DNA of 64,000 nucleotides, taken from NCBI GenBank assembly GCA_033807775.1, contig CM066322.1, positions 23,094,501 to 23,158,500 of the forward strand, written 5' to 3'. This document shows positions 1 to 12,143 of this stretch, in pieces. Source of the DNA: Saussurea involucrata. Its lineage: Eukaryota; Streptophyta; Magnoliopsida; Asterales; Asteraceae. Made by a program: the position numbers and the translations under genes. Below the pieces are notes generated by a model, which saw only the letters and a list, made by a program, of their open reading frames with translations, was not told where the DNA came from and ran no database searches. Position 1 is the stretch's first letter. Each line of letters opens with the position of its first letter.

Positions 1-1780
1 GGGGGGGGGGGGGGGGCTCGGGTTCAATCGGGTTCCAGCCCCGGGTTCCCCAACCCGAGTTTACCCGGTATTTTCTGTTTTTTTTTTTGTTTTTTTATAA
101 ATAATTTGAAAATATGAACGTTGGCAACGGCTCTTTTAAAAAAAATTAATTTTTTTTCAATTTAATCACACTATATATATTAATCCAAACATCTTATTTT
201 TTTCATACCAAAATCTCTCAAATTCTCTCAAATTCAATATCTTCTTTCATTTATCTCAAATTTCATCATGAATCCAAACAAAACACCTACATCCCGTCGT
301 AACCGATCGGATACACCGCAACCGCAACAAGACCCGGAGCTTGGTTTCCAAGCGTTTTCACAACAAGGTTATCATCCGCAATTTCCGCAACAATTTCCGC
401 AACAATTTACATATCCCGGTTTGATGAATCAAGGTTTTACTCCGGCCAACTACCATCTTCCTTCACCCGCAATCGATCTCGACGACGACATTGTTCCGGA
501 AACCCAACATTCTATCCCGCACACACCACAATCCATCTCCACACAACAATCTATCCCGGAACCATCAAACCCAACACCAACGAGAAAAGGAAAAAACAAA
601 AAATATGAAAATAGAGCCGCCAAACAGATGTGGAGTAAAGACGAGGAACTCGCGTTAGTCTCGGCGTGGGTTGACGTTTTGGAGGACCCGTTGTCGGTAA
701 CGCACAAACCGGTGGTAATATTTTTATTGTTATTATTATTATTATTAATATTATTATTATTCTTGTTAATATTCTTATACTTGAATTTACATAAATGTAG
801 ACAGTTTTTGGACCCGAATCGGGCAAGTGTTCTTTAATTTTATGGGTCGCGGAAATTATTGATCACTTCATCAACTCAACACCAAGTTCAACGACCTCAA
901 TAAAAGAATAAATTGTTTTGGCGGCATCTACAACAACTTGGTCACTAATAGATCAAGCGAAATGAGTGAGGCCGACATTTCACGAACGGCACACGAACGG
1001 TACCGAGCACAACTTGGGGTTGCTTTCACTCACGAACAAGCTTGGAAAGTCCTCAAAAAATGTCCAAAATGGGGAGCCGTTCCAACGATGACGACAACTT
1101 CATCGCGGGGTTCAAAACGTACCAAACCTTCCGATGATGACGATGAAGACGTCAACGAGGTCGAGGTCGAGCAACTTCAACGACCCATCGGGAGAAATAA
1201 GGAAAAAAAACGTCATCGAGTAATACGGCCGGGTCGAATTCGGGCGAAAATGTCTCAAAACTCTTGACGACCATAAACTCGTTCAACGAACATCTTGATG
1301 GTACGATGGAGTATAAAATGAAAAAACTCGACCTCGAACGAGAGAAGTTGGCACTCGAACTACAAAAATGCTTTAAATAAGACTTCGAGTTCTACATATC
1401 CCCGCATGATCACCTTTCGAGAGAAGTTTTGAGGGCTACTTTAGCGAGAAAAGCAATTATTAGAAAATATCATGATTTTTAGCGTTTTGTATTTTGTAAT
1501 TTTTATTTTTTTAGCGCTTTGAATTTTGTAATTTTTATTTTTAATGAATGATATGAATTTTTATTTTTATTATTTATCTTATTTTTATTTATTAAAAAAT
1601 ATATAAATATTTTTATTTTGTTAAATAATTAAATGTATAAATAAAAGAATTAAAAAAAATGAGGTGGCAAGTGGGTAAGAGGGTTCTGGTACTCCACTTT
1701 TAGGTAAGGAGAGGGTAAGGAGAAAAGCTGATGTGGCGCTGAGGTGGCAAGAGGGTAAGAGGGTTCTGGTACTCATGGCC
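1..1780 (+). mobile_element. PIF/Harbinger-like DNA transposon, left end outside window
   Basis: The right end reads GTACTCATGGCC followed by TAA (1781-1783). A second copy of the same family at 27367-28130 has matching ends (GGCCAAGAGTAC at its left, ACTCATGGCC at its right) and a TAA duplication on both sides, which defines the family and its 3-bp target site. The element starts before the window; the window opens in a 16-base G run. Only an ORF1 (Myb/SANT-type) remnant is present and no transposase ORF is seen, so this copy is probably non-autonomous. A GAGGTGGCAAG..GGGTAAGAGGGTTCTGGTACTC block is repeated near the right end. Confidence 0.75.
268..1482 (+). pseudogene. Decayed ORF1 (Myb/SANT-like) of PIF/Harbinger element
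   Basis: The reading frame opens with MNPNKTPTSRRNR, continues through a Gln/Pro-rich N-terminus and reaches a SANT/Myb-like stretch with MWSKDEELALVSAWVDVLE near residues 125-145. This is typical of the plant transposon ORF1 proteins often mislabelled 'glutathione S-transferase T3-like'. The frame is then broken. An intron-like TTA-rich insertion with GT..AG borders lies at about 711-802. A stop follows at about 837, the frame resumes at 938-1267 (MSEADISRTAHERYRAQLG..KCPKWGAVPTM), and a further shift precedes the acidic/coiled C-terminal tail, which ends KYHDF at 1482. The breaks argue that this is not a working gene. It is transposon-derived rather than a host gene. Confidence 0.7.
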
Positions 1781-1783
1781 TAA

Positions 1784-3355
1784 GGGTGTAAAATAAAAAT
1801 GAATAATGTAAGAGATATAAAACAAATTAATTCGTGTTCATGATATTTAATAATATGATTAAATCTAAAAATATTCAATATTGGGCTCATTTCGAATTTA
1901 TTGACGAGACGATTATAATGGTGTAATTTGTAAAAAATGAAATGTATTTTTTTAATGCATTATTGTTCATATACGATTATTTATGTTAATATGATAAGGA
2001 TGTAAAACAAAAAATGAAAAAGTAAGGGATTAAAAGTAAATTGGATAACTAATTCTAAGGGTATAAAGTGTAACTTAAAAATTGAAAATTTTGATTTTTA
2101 AGAGTAACGGGAGAGAGGAAATTTCTTAGTAGCTTTGAGAGTTGTACATAGAGCTTAAAAATGTTACTACTTAAAATTCAACTTTAACCGATTGATCACG
2201 CTTACATATATAGTATATATATAGAGTGAATTGTATTTTTGGTCCATGTGGTTATAGTATTTCTTTGAAAGAGGGACCTAAACTTCAATATCTCAAGAAG
2301 TGGTCCCTCAGTTTCCAATTTTGCTCCAAATCCAGTCCCTGGCCACTAACCCGTTAAACGGCCGTTACTATTGAATATATTAATGTTCGTCTTCATGTTT
2401 TGGTGCTCATTTAAGACAGCCATTCAGGCGTCTTATGTTCTTTCACGTTTCATACGAAACATACTGGATTTAGAATTTTTGATGTAATTAGTTTGTAGGA
2501 TTTGAAACAAAGTTAAAATTCTATTTTTTATAAACAATTTAGAAAATAAAATTATAAACAATTATAAAAAACTAAATTACTTTTTTTATTATTGATTATT
2601 ATAAACAAATATTTTCAAGATATTTTAAGACATTAATGCTTATAAATGTAACTGAAATACCAAAAACACATGGGATCGCTAATGTAATTCACATAAATAT
2701 AAAATTATACGTTTTTTTATTAATATACATATAATATATTATATATTATAGAATATAGAATATAGAATATTTATTAATTTATATATCTACATAATATTAT
2801 TAAAGATTTACTTGAATATTTTGTCATTTTACATGCTTAAAGTATGTCCAACGTTTTCTCTAAAACGAAGATTTTGAATATTTTTTGTTCCGACAGATTC
2901 CTAAAACCTTCTTTAAAATGGAGAAAGTAGGATAAAGATAATGAAAATCTCCAAATTTAGAGATATATCCAAAATGATTACATATGAGAGACATGATATT
3001 TTTATACATTCTACCAATGAAATTGTTTGAAATTAAATGTTTAGGAAGAGAGATAATATTTTATAAGTTGTATTAAATATTTTAAAAATATAATTGATTG
3101 TGTAATCTCTAAAATAGATAATCTATCAGAGATGATGTGTGTAAATATTTTGACTTTTTACTTTTGCATTTTGGAGAAGCTATTGGAGATACAATTTCTC
3201 CTAATAGAGAAAATGTGAATTTTAGGCAACTTTTTGTTTCAACAGATTCTTCAAAACTTTCTCAAATATAAAGAAAATAGGAGAGGGCGTGTAAGAGAAT
3301 CTCCCACAGTTATACTAAAATAGTGAAAAGATGAAAGAGGTAAAAAAATCAAAAT
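1784..3355. other. AT-rich intergenic spacer
   Basis: No gene is visible. A fragment at about 2230-2370 (TTTTTGGTCCATGTGG.. GAGGGACC..) resembles the ends of the 'TTTTGGTCC' MULE-type MITEs seen complete at 44380-44808, but no partner end was found. From about 2840 the sequence resembles the GAGCATCTCCAAC MITE family (CTCCAAC/GTTGGAGA-type motifs) in degraded form. Confidence 0.4.
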
Positions 3356-3358
3356 TTA

Positions 3359-3707
3359 GGCTACGTTTGGTTGTGGGACAAGAGAGGAACAGAACAGAAC
3401 AAGGACTTTTGTCCCATGTTTGGCGTGACTTAAGATGGAACAGAACAGAACTAAGTAGAACAAACATGGAACACATGTGTTCCACCAAAAACCATGGAAC
3501 TAAGTGGAACAAGGAGCTTTTTGACAAAAATACCCCCTTCTTCTTCTTTGTTTCCCACCACCGCCACCACCACCGCCACCGCCACCGCCATCGCCACCGC
3601 CATCGCCACCACCGCCACCGCCACCACCACCGCCGCCGCCACCGCCACCACCTCCACCGCCACCGCCACCGCCACCACCACCGCCGCCGCCACCGCCACC
3701 ACCTCCA

Positions 3708-3739
<32 letters not shown>

Positions 3740-3976
3740 ACCGCCGCCACCCGCCACCACCTCCACCGCCGCCGCCACCACCACCGCCACCATCACCGCC
3801 ACCACCACCACCGTCGCCGCCACCACCACCACCGTCACCGCCACCACCACCAAATAACCCACTGGGGGTAAATTGGTCATTTTGTCAGTCCTGTTCTGTT
3901 CTGTCCAGTTTAGTTATGTTCTACCAAACGCTGGACAGCTGTTCTGTTCTGTCCTGTCCTGCAACCAAACGCACCC
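3359..3976. mobile_element. Tourist-like MITE with (CCACCG)n core
   Basis: Terminal inverted repeats are GGCTACGTTTGGTTGTGGGA at the left and, on the opposite strand, GGGTGCGTTTGGTTGCAGGA. The element is flanked by TTA on both sides (3356-3358 and 3977-3979), the PIF/Tourist hallmark. Subterminal AGAACAGAAC.. and ..GTTCTGTTCTG stretches extend the inverted repeat. The middle (about 3556-3850) is a long CCACCG/CCGCCA trinucleotide-type tract. Confidence 0.85.
3556..3852. repeat. CCACCG / CCGCCA simple-sequence tract
   Basis: About 300 bp built of CCA and CCG triplets with interspersed CAT and CCT triplets, strongly strand-asymmetric (C-rich on +). It lies inside the Tourist-like MITE. Long poly-His, poly-Pro, poly-Gly or poly-Ala frames through it are composition artefacts. 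Confidence 0.9.
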
Positions 3977-4343
3977 TTAGAGAAGTCTACAAATAGAGAG
4001 AGAAATTATTATTTTAATAGTACTACTAATGAGAGAAATTGAAAATACATGTTTATAAGAGAGAATATTTTATTAAATGTATTGAATATTTTGATAATAT
4101 ATTTAATATTATAATTTGCTAAAATAAATTAGTTGTTGGAGTTGAATGTAACTATTTTAGATATTTTAACTTTTAATACTATATTTTAGATTCCACCAAT
4201 AGAAACCATGAAATATTTTAATAATATAATTAATAATGTAACTTTTAAATCGAAAATATGTTGGAGATCAATGTATTTTTTTAACTTGATTTTTGGTTTT
4301 TCATTTTAGAGAAATTTTGAAATATCTGTTGAAGATACTCTTA

Positions 4344-4701
4344 GAACATCTCCAACAGATTTCCCATTTAGGAGAAAATGGAGAATATAAGGAATTTGAG
4401 TTGTTGTTTTTTTTTTGCTCCAACAGCTTCCTCAAAACTATCTCTAAAATGGAGAAAATAGGAGAGGGAATGAGTTTTTCTTCAAATATGGAGTTAACCT
4501 AAAAAATGATTACTAAGTGAGAGTACCAATAGAATTATCTGAAAAATAATATTTAGAGAGAAAAATAATATTTTAATATTATAATCATTGTTTTTTCTCC
4601 AAAATAAGGAATCTGTTGAAGATGAATGTAATGTTTTTTGAAGATTTTGACTTTTGGTTCTCTATTTTGGAGAAATTTTAAGAAAGCCGTTGGAGATGCT
4701 C
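4344..4701. mobile_element. GAGCATCTCCAAC-family MITE (TTA target site)
   Basis: Left end GAACATCTCCAACAG and right end CCGTTGGAGATGCTC form inverted repeats with TTA on both sides (4341-4343 and 4702-4704). Another member's end (GTTGAAGATACTC) directly abuts the left TTA, so two members appear to share a target site. Related copies lie at 60730-61103 and 61284-61631. Confidence 0.75.
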
Positions 4702-4704
4702 TTA

Positions 4705-5311
4705 TAAGCTAGTTTCTGCCGAACATAATTTATTTATTAACTAGTTTATCAGTTAACAAGTAACTTATCAACTACAACTAATAATTAATAATCAACTTAT
4801 CACTTATCAACTAATTTATCAACTAGTTTGACAAAACGTTAATCTACCCTAAATTAACCCAATATAATATTTATTAAAATTCAATAAATCTTTAACCTAT
4901 TCTTCCAAAGCTGAAATAGTGAAATATAGATTTTCTTACATGTTCTGTTGAACATTGTACAACTTTCGAAGTCAAAATAAACTGATTTTAAGAATTTTAG
5001 CTCTGGAAAGTGAACTTATCCATCAAAACCCCAAAAGGGAACAGAAGATTACAGATGCATAAATTTGCTGCACAAAAGGAGTGAGGGGGTTGCTTTTGTG
5101 GTTTTGGATTTCCGTGTGAAGCAAGCATCCATTCTCATCAATGGGGGTTTCTTGTTTTCTCTCTCATCATGTGTACGATGACTGAGGTTCATATGCTTCA
5201 CACACAATCCTCAATCTAAATGTCGTCTTCTTAACCCCTTTAATTCAATCTTTCTGTTTTTTTTTAATCAGAAAAGAGCGAGTTGAGTTCAATTTTTGTT
5301 CCAGAGCGAAA
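4705..5311 (+). promoter_or_regulatory. Upstream region and 5' UTR of NAC gene 1
   Basis: The first part is AT-rich and repeats TTATCAACTA-type words (about 4730-4830). The part nearest the gene (about 5050-5311) is less AT-rich, with CT-rich runs such as TTTCTCTCTCATCATG, and probably holds the core promoter and leader. No single TATA box or binding site can be assigned with confidence. Confidence 0.35.
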
Positions 5312-8300
5312 ATGAGTCAGGAATTGATGTGTGTGGCACCGCCGGCGGCGCCGTCATCGCCGCCGCCGACGTCTCTTGCACCTGGATTCCGATTTCACCC
5401 AACCGATGAGGAACTCGTGAGGTATTATTTGAGGCGTAAGGCTTGTGGGAAGCCCTTTCGATTCGAAGCTGTATCAGAAATCGACGTCTACAAATCCGAA
5501 CCCTGGGAACTTGCTGGTAGTTTCATCAATCATTTTATTTTGTTTTTGATTTTGATTTTGCTTGAATTTTATGCGTGTTGTTCAACATTTTCACTTGAAA
5601 TTCAATTGTATCATAAAATTTTCCCAATTGCTAGTTGATGATTTGGGTGGTAAATGTGTGAGAAATGGAAATTTGGGCAAAATTTAAGAAATGGGAATTG
5701 AGTGAGACCTAAGAACATCTGCATTAAAGACGAAGTTTCAATCGGTATTGCCTTAGGGAAATAATGTAATTACTAATTACCTTGTAGGTCTTTTGTGGGT
5801 GTGTTGGGATTTTATTTATTTATTATTATGTTTATTTATTATTATTTTTTTTTGGGGGGGGGGGGGGGGGTTAAACTCAAGCCCCACCATGTGAATTCTA
5901 TGCCTAGGGTAAGATTTCTGACATTTTGTGATTTATGGATTGTTTTGGTTCGGACCACTTTGTGATTTTTGGATTGTTTTGATTCTGACCATTTTGTGAT
6001 TTTTGGATTGTTTTGATTCTGACCATTTTGTGATTTATAGATTGTTAGATTCTGTCATTTTGTGGTTAATGGATTCTTTAAATTTTGACATTTTTGTGAT
6101 TTATGGATTGTTAGATTATGACATTATTTTGTGATTTATGGATTGTTAGATTATTCTTCGCTAAAGACGAGAGACCTTGAATGGTACTTCTTTAGTCCTG
6201 TAGACAGGAAGTATGGCAATGGTTCACGTTTAAACCGTGCTACTGGGAGAGGGTATTGGAAGGCAACTGGGAAGGATCGTCATGTTCGCCATAAGTCTGA
6301 GATGATAGGGATGAAGAAAACGCTGGTCTTCCATAGCGGTCGAGCCCCAGATGGCCAGCGCACTAATTGGGTAATGCATGAATATCGACTTCTGGATCAA
6401 GAATTGGAGAGAGCTGGAGTAGCTCAGGTTTGAACTACGAATGATTCATTGTTGTATCATGTAGTTATATATATATCTATACATATATACCTATAGGGTC
6501 AGGTTCAGGGGAAAACCGCAAAAAGATGAAAAAACTGAGGAACACCCTGGTAGTCGTTCGTCTGGACGGTATGCACATGTGCATACAAGTAATTTGTAAC
6601 ATTCACACGTGCATATAAACCAAAAAAACAGCTCAATTTACTTATATGCACATGTACATACCGTCAAGATGAACGGCTACGAGAGAGTTCCTCAGTTTTT
6701 CATTTTTTTTAGGTGTTCCCCTGAACCTCCTTCTATATATATAAATATATATGTTGTAATGCATACTTGGAAACTTGAATTGAAAGTAATAGATGTTTTT
6801 GTTTTGTGGGTGGCAAAAAGGATGCATTTGTGCTATGCAGAATTTTCCAGAAAAGTGGTTTAGGGCCTCCGAATGGGGACCGTTATGCACCCTTTATTGA
6901 GGAAGAGTGGGATGATGATGCAACCCTCGTAGTTCCTGGTGGAGAGACCGAGTATGATATTACTACTGCCGATGAGCCTCAGCCTCTGGCTCAAGGAAAT
7001 GACTTTGTGCAGGTATCATCTTGCTTGCCTCTTATTTCCGTATATGTAGCTGTAGTGCTATACATATGTGTGTGCATGTGCATATATATATATATATACA
7101 TACATATGCATGTGTGTGTTTTTACGCTTGCCTATATTAGTCACCGCCTTTCTAGATAAACTTCTCTAAAAATTATGTAGAAAAACTCAAAAAGGTGACG
7201 CCATTTACGCTTGACTATTGGTTTCTTCTTGATTTGTTATTGGAAATCACGTCTTTTAGTGTTGATAATAATGCTGCTAATCTATGCATACAATAAAGGA
7301 AATCCCAAGCAATATGAAGAGGATTTTCATATTTCCTTCAAGAAAATTGATTACGTGTTCTTGGGTTTTCATTTGCCCGATACTTGGTAATAATCATTAC
7401 TTTGGATATGCGGCGGTCAGGATTTTGTTTTACATGTGATAGCGTATTTTAAATCCTCAAAGGAAAATATGATAAATAAGGAATGATACAAAAAGACTAT
7501 CTCAGTGTGCATGGACTCTGCTCTTCTCCATTACATGTATTTTGAACTGTTATCTTTGAAATATTTATGTTCCATTAATTTGTACTATTTTCCTCCGTTC
7601 TTCATTTTATCTTTTCTCATCAAGTAAATGAGATCCAAAGTTACATCATTTCTTTTCACATTATACAAAAGGATGAAAAAAATTATAAACGGTAAATGGC
7701 AAAAACAATTAGGACCTTAGCCCGCTTTAGAATAATAGTGTCACAGTTAAATATACGACATATAATTTGTTTGAATATTAAATTATTTGTTGTCTTCGTG
7801 TTCTTAATTATCAATCATAGATCAATATCGCATATTAGTAGAGTTATTATGTTGTAATTCAAGTAAATTATATGTCGTTCTTGAATGATATCAAGAATTG
7901 TGGTCTTGTATCTATCTATCTATATATATGTATGTATAAAGTATCTATATATATATGTATGTATTTCATATGGACATATAGGAAAAGCATTTCTACACCA
8001 TATCACCATCTTTATTTGTAGATTGTACGAACAATTTATGCTTGTCAATGGAGCTCGTTTGTAAGCATTCACGATGCCTGGGGAGAATCTACCAAGGGGC
8101 ATGGGGGGCATAGGATTTCAATACGTAGATTATTGTTCTCTCTACCTCTTTGCGCTCTCACCAAACTAGAAAGTTATTCACTTCCCTACAAAGGAATCAA
8201 ATCCATAAAACCTATCAACTTAGGATTTCAACTTTATAAATTTGTTCCCTTTTTGATCTTTTTACTCCTTGAATCTAATTTGATCATTTGGAATCACTTG

Positions 8301-9549
8301 GGTAAGTTAGGGTTTGCAACGTTGAAACTTCATGGAAGATGATGAAAATTCTATAAACATCAGAATGATGATGCAAAAGTGTAGGTTTATGTTGGTGAAC
8401 TGTGAAATATTAATTTGGAGTTTGTTGTATGTTGAGAATTATGATAGATGCTTCAAAGTTATTTCAGTTTATTTACCGCGTCAATTATCAATAAGTTTTC
8501 TTCAGACCATTGGTAACATATCACAGGTCTTCCACCTATGAGGGGCAATTCCGTAACTCCATATGACTTGGAACTCCGCAAATCATGTTTTTTTTACTAC
8601 GCTATATAATTCTTACCCAAGTAGATGTTTTTGAAATTACCCATTTCTGTGAGGAGTAAAATGACAATGAGTGACATTGACCATAACCCCCAATTGTTGA
8701 CCACGAGGATACCCGATTGGGGATATGGGAGGGCACGTTTGGTCTTTCGTGAAAATTTGAAAGTTGCTTCACAAGTTATAAACTTGGAAACCAAGGGTAA
8801 AATTGTAAACTACAACTCACAATCTTGACTTGAGACAGGAGGCAATGCGACACAACAAATTATTTCACTCGATGGTTTTTGACTAATATAAATGCACTAA
8901 TTAAGTCGTAGTTTTATAAATGTTTTTTATGAGATTTTTCTTCTTTTCATACACATGGTAGGGATACAAATGGATCCATTGTTTTCAATTGATGAAACCA
9001 AGTTCGTTTTCACAGGAAGTTGCTGACATCAACGTGCCTTATCGAAGCGATCCTGAAACCATCCCATTTGTGTGCAAGAGGGAAAGGGCCGAACATTGTG
9101 TTTTAAAGCGTGGACCTACTGAGCTGCAGACCTTTTCACTGTTCGACCACAACAAAAGGCCGAAGCAAAGTGATCCCATCGTCAATGGCAGCAATGGAAA
9201 TGGTTCAGAAGACTCGACCATGAGCCAAGATCCAAGGACCACACAAGCATCGTCTGCACTCATGGAGTTCCCTCTGCTGCAGTCTCTTGAAGCGAAAGAA
9301 AGCCACCACCCATCAGGTAGCCAACCGTCATTTGACTCTTCTACCCTTGAGAAATCGGTTCCCCCGGGGTATTTAAAGTTCATAAATGATTTAGAGAACG
9401 AAATCCTTAATGTTTCAATGGAAAGAGAGACTTTGAAGATTGAAGTGATGCGTGCACAGGCGATGATCAACATTCTTCAGTCCAAAATTGGTGAGTTGAG
9501 CAGGGAGAACGATGAGTTGAAAAGGGGACGGGGAGGTAATTTCGCATAA
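5312..9549 (+). CDS. NAC-domain transcription factor, NAC050/NAC052-like
   Basis: Predicted plant-specific NAC transcription factor, nuclear. Exons inferred from frame and GT-AG sites are 5312-5516, 6150-6427, 6821-7012 and 9016-9549, giving 402 aa. The NAC domain starts near residue 22 (LAPGFRFHPTDEEL) and continues in exon 2 with RDLEWYFFSP, GYWKATGKDR and TNWVMHEYRL. Exon 3 supplies DAFVLCRIFQKSG. Exon boundaries and phases match those of NAC gene 2 downstream. The last exon is Ser-rich and ends in a predicted coiled coil (about residues 345-395: NDLENEIL..MERETLKIEVMRAQ..). That tail and the domain sequence resemble Arabidopsis NAC050/NAC052, which partner the histone demethylase JMJ14; that role here is inference. 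No transmembrane segment is seen. Start chosen because the ATG precedes the domain in frame after a CT-rich leader. Confidence 0.9.
5841..5870. repeat. T-run followed by 18-base G-run in intron 1
   Basis: A homopolymer junction (T9 then G18) inside intron 1 of NAC gene 1. It is a likely length-polymorphic and assembly-sensitive site. Confidence 0.8.
5923..6149 (+). repeat. About 33-bp tandem repeat abutting exon 2 splice acceptor
   Basis: About seven degenerate units of the type GACATTTTGTGATTTATGGA followed by TTGTT(TT)GATTCT run straight into the 3' splice site of intron 1. The functional acceptor GATTGTTAG|ATTATTC is itself part of the last unit. Two earlier units carry the same GATTGTTAG|ATT context at 6049 and 6115. 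Confidence 0.8.
6495..6735. mobile_element. MITE in intron 2 of NAC gene 1 (GGTTCAGGGGAAAAC family)
   Basis: Left end GGGTCAGGTTCAGGGGAAAA and right end GGTGTTCCCCTGAACCTCC form imperfect inverted repeats. Inside are inverted blocks around ATGCACATGTGCATAC and GGACGGTATGCAC. A related copy lies at about 32237-32465 in an intron of NAC gene 2. Target-site duplication is not clear (possibly TATA). Confidence 0.7.
7013..9015 (+). other. Long intron 3 of NAC gene 1
   Basis: A 2.0-kb intron running from AG|GTATCATC to TTTTCACAG|GAAG. It holds several TATA/TATG microsatellite stretches (about 7075-7110 and 7905-7965) and no recognisable inserted gene. Short open frames in it show no family resemblance. 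Confidence 0.7.
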
Positions 9550-9679
9550 TGCATCAGTCTAGATTTTGTAGTTCTTCGGTGGTGTTGTTATGCGATGAAT
9601 TGGGAAGAAGAGTCAGCCGCTAGAGGTGTAGTTTGTATGTATGTAACCCGTCTCCTTGGATACACGATGTGTTGAATGA

Positions 9680-9685
9680 AATAAA
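9680..9685 (+). terminator. Candidate polyadenylation signal of NAC gene 1
   Basis: AATAAA lies 131 nt after the stop codon, in GAATGAAATAAAGCG, followed by a T/G-rich stretch. It is the nearest canonical signal downstream of the NAC gene 1 stop. Confidence 0.5.
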
Positions 9686-9689
9686 GCGT

Positions 9690-10068
9690 GCTTCATGATC
9701 TTTTGGTCGCGTGTTTATTCTTAACGAAAGTCTTTATTCGCAGGCTAGGCTAATATCCTCCTTTGATTTTGTCGCCAATGCGTAAAGATAGAGGTGTTTA
9801 TTGGTTTCGATCAAATGGATTTAGTTGGATTTGATCCAATTATCCGTCGGTATAATTCGCTACAAATTTTGGTTATCTTTTTAAGTTGGTTTTTGGTAAA
9901 TGTTTGAGATGTGATTAAGAAAAGTTTACAAAGTAAAACCTGCATAGGAATATAGGATAGGCAGCCACTGTGATAGTATGTTCCAAAATTAGGAATTTCC
10001 AGCAGAATGCTGGTTTGTGTCAATTCTAGAATCGTCAACACCAAGGTTATTATATATATACATTCTCT

Positions 10069-10105
<37 letters not shown>

Positions 10106-10485
10106 AAATAAAAATATTTTTAGAAATAAATTAATTAAGATAATCACTATCTTTAATTGAATAAAAATTTATATCAAGGGTAGAATTGGAACAAAAAGTT
10201 GTTAAAAATCCTTTAAGAATCTCGTTATCCTATATATTAGGATATGAGAAATTATTTAATTTATCTTTCAATGAAAAAACAAGATATTAGCATCTTTCGG
10301 TTGATAATTATCAGAAATTAGATTTACTTCTTTCTATCACAACAAAATATGAGTTATGAAAGAGATATTGAATGATTTTTAAATATTTTAATGTTACATT
10401 CATGCTTAGAAAATTAAACATTTTAGAATGACTAATATAAATTTTGATTATGAATATATTGATTGAAATTATTAAATATGATATG
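9690..10485. other. AT-rich spacer after NAC gene 1
   Basis: No gene is seen. It contains a (TA)n microsatellite at about 10066-10100 and otherwise unremarkable AT-rich sequence. Confidence 0.5.
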
Positions 10486-10488
10486 TAA

Positions 10489-10758
10489 GGGGTTGTTTGT
10501 TTACCTCTTAATGGTGAACCATTAAGAGGCAACCTTTGAATCGCTAAGAGGTAAATCATGTTTGGCAAAAATAAATGTCTGTCTCTTAATGGTTCTAAAA
10601 TCCTCTGAATGATTTAGCATCATATGCCTCCCTTAACCATTCAGCACCCTGATTTCATTCTAAAGAATTACCAAACAACCATATTTCATTTTACACTATA
10701 TCATAAAAGCCTCTTAATCATTCTGCACTAAACCATTCAGCAACTGCCAAACAACCCC
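10489..10758. mobile_element. Tourist-like MITE
   Basis: Ends GGGGTTGTTTGTTTACCTC (left) and, on the other strand, GGGGTTGTTTGGCAGTTGC (right). TAA flanks both sides (10486-10488 and 10759-10761). The interior repeats CTCTTAATGGTT/AACCATTAAGAG motifs in both orientations. Length 270 bp. Confidence 0.88.
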
Positions 10759-10794
10759 TAAGTGTTTTCATAATTTTCGTTATGTATCATATAT

Positions 10795-12143
10795 GATTCA
10801 CTTTGTGATTTCATACAAACAATATGTGATAAAATAATGGTAAAACAAATGAATCAAATACCAAAGATCATATATTGATACTATCAATGATCACATGTGA
10901 TAATATCAAATAATATATGTGATATTATCAATTATCGCATATGATAATATCACACATCATATGTGATAAAGAAATGATAAAACATATGAAACCAATACCA
11001 AATAACACTTATGATAATATCAAATATCATAGATGATAGTACCAACGATCACATGTGATAATATCATATGTGAGACTATCAATGATCACATGTGATAATA
11101 TCAACATTATATGTGATTACATGTGATAAATTAAAATAATGGTAAAAAAAATGAATCTCAGATTACATATAATAGTATCAAATATCACATGTGATCATAT
11201 CAAATATCATATATGATACAATCAACAAATCACATTTGATAATATCAACATCATATGTGATTACAAGTGATAAGTTAAAATAATGGTAAAACAAATGAAT
11301 CTCAGATTACATATAATAGTATCAAATATCACATGTGATTACATGTGATAAATTAAAATCATGGTAAAATAAATGAATCTTAGATTACATATAATAGTAT
11401 CAAATATCACATATGATAATATCAATGATCATATATGATACAATCAGACCATCCACACACCTGTAAGACCTTACTTCTTTCACAAGTGCCACATCAGCTT
11501 TGCAATAACACATTCCACACACATGCAAGACCAAACTCTTTTCTAAACTAATAAATTAGAATATAAATAATATAAATAATTATAATATAAATAATATAGA
11601 TAATTATAAAATATAGATAACTAAAATTTTACTTTTGTTTTGTTTTATTATTTTTGTGTAAATATAATTTAGCAGTTTAAATAAAAAACATTGCATAATT
11701 TTTTTTAAAATAATGCGTGGGTAAGAAATTTTAATAAAAATATTAAAAAAATAATGTTAAAATAAACTAATAAATGAATTAAATTTAATAAACATATTAA
11801 TAATAATTAATATTTAAAGAAATAAACAAACTAATTAAATTAAAAAACATGTTTGTTTAATATATTTAATTTGTTGAAAGACCTTGTAAGTTTAGCAAGA
11901 TGGGGGTGGTCTTGCAAGACACATGGCATGCCATGTCATCTTGCAAAGACTCTTGCAAGACGTTTGTGGATGCTCTCAACGATCACATTTGATAATATCA
12001 TCATCATATGTGATTACATGTGATAAATTAAATTATTGGTAAAACAAATGAATCTCAGATTACATATAATAGTATCAAATATCACATGTCATTACATGTG
12101 ATAAATTAAAATAATGGTAAAACAAATGAATCTCATATTACAT
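10795..12143. repeat. Field of short palindromes (ATCACATGTGAT / ATCATATATGAT)
   Basis: Dozens of near-perfect 12-16 bp palindromes of the type ATCACATGTGAT, ATCATATATGAT and TATCATATGTGATA alternate with AATATCAA spacers and a longer repeated block (GGTAAAACAAATGAATCTCAG). The field is interrupted by a MITE (11447-11975) and by LTR element A, and resumes at 24835-24950. No coding content. Confidence 0.8.
11447..11975. mobile_element. MITE inserted in the palindrome field
   Basis: Left end GACCATCCACACACCTG and right end, read on the other strand, GAGCATCCACAAACGTC form inverted repeats, with TCA on both sides. The uninterrupted target is visible near 24896 (CAATCAACGATTACATTTG). GTCTTGCAAGAC-type subterminal motifs occur near the right end; the interior is AT-rich. 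Confidence 0.65.

Noticed and set aside
268..1482. Host gene annotated as glutathione S-transferase T3-like
   Set aside because: It is the ORF1 of a PIF/Harbinger-like transposon, and it is broken; a second deleted copy with TAA duplications confirms the transposon origin.
3331..3996. Long frames of poly-His/Pro (+) and poly-Gly/Ala/Val (-)
   Set aside because: They exist only because the CCACCG triplet tract has no stops; the tract is inside a MITE and the flanking residues show no gene structure.
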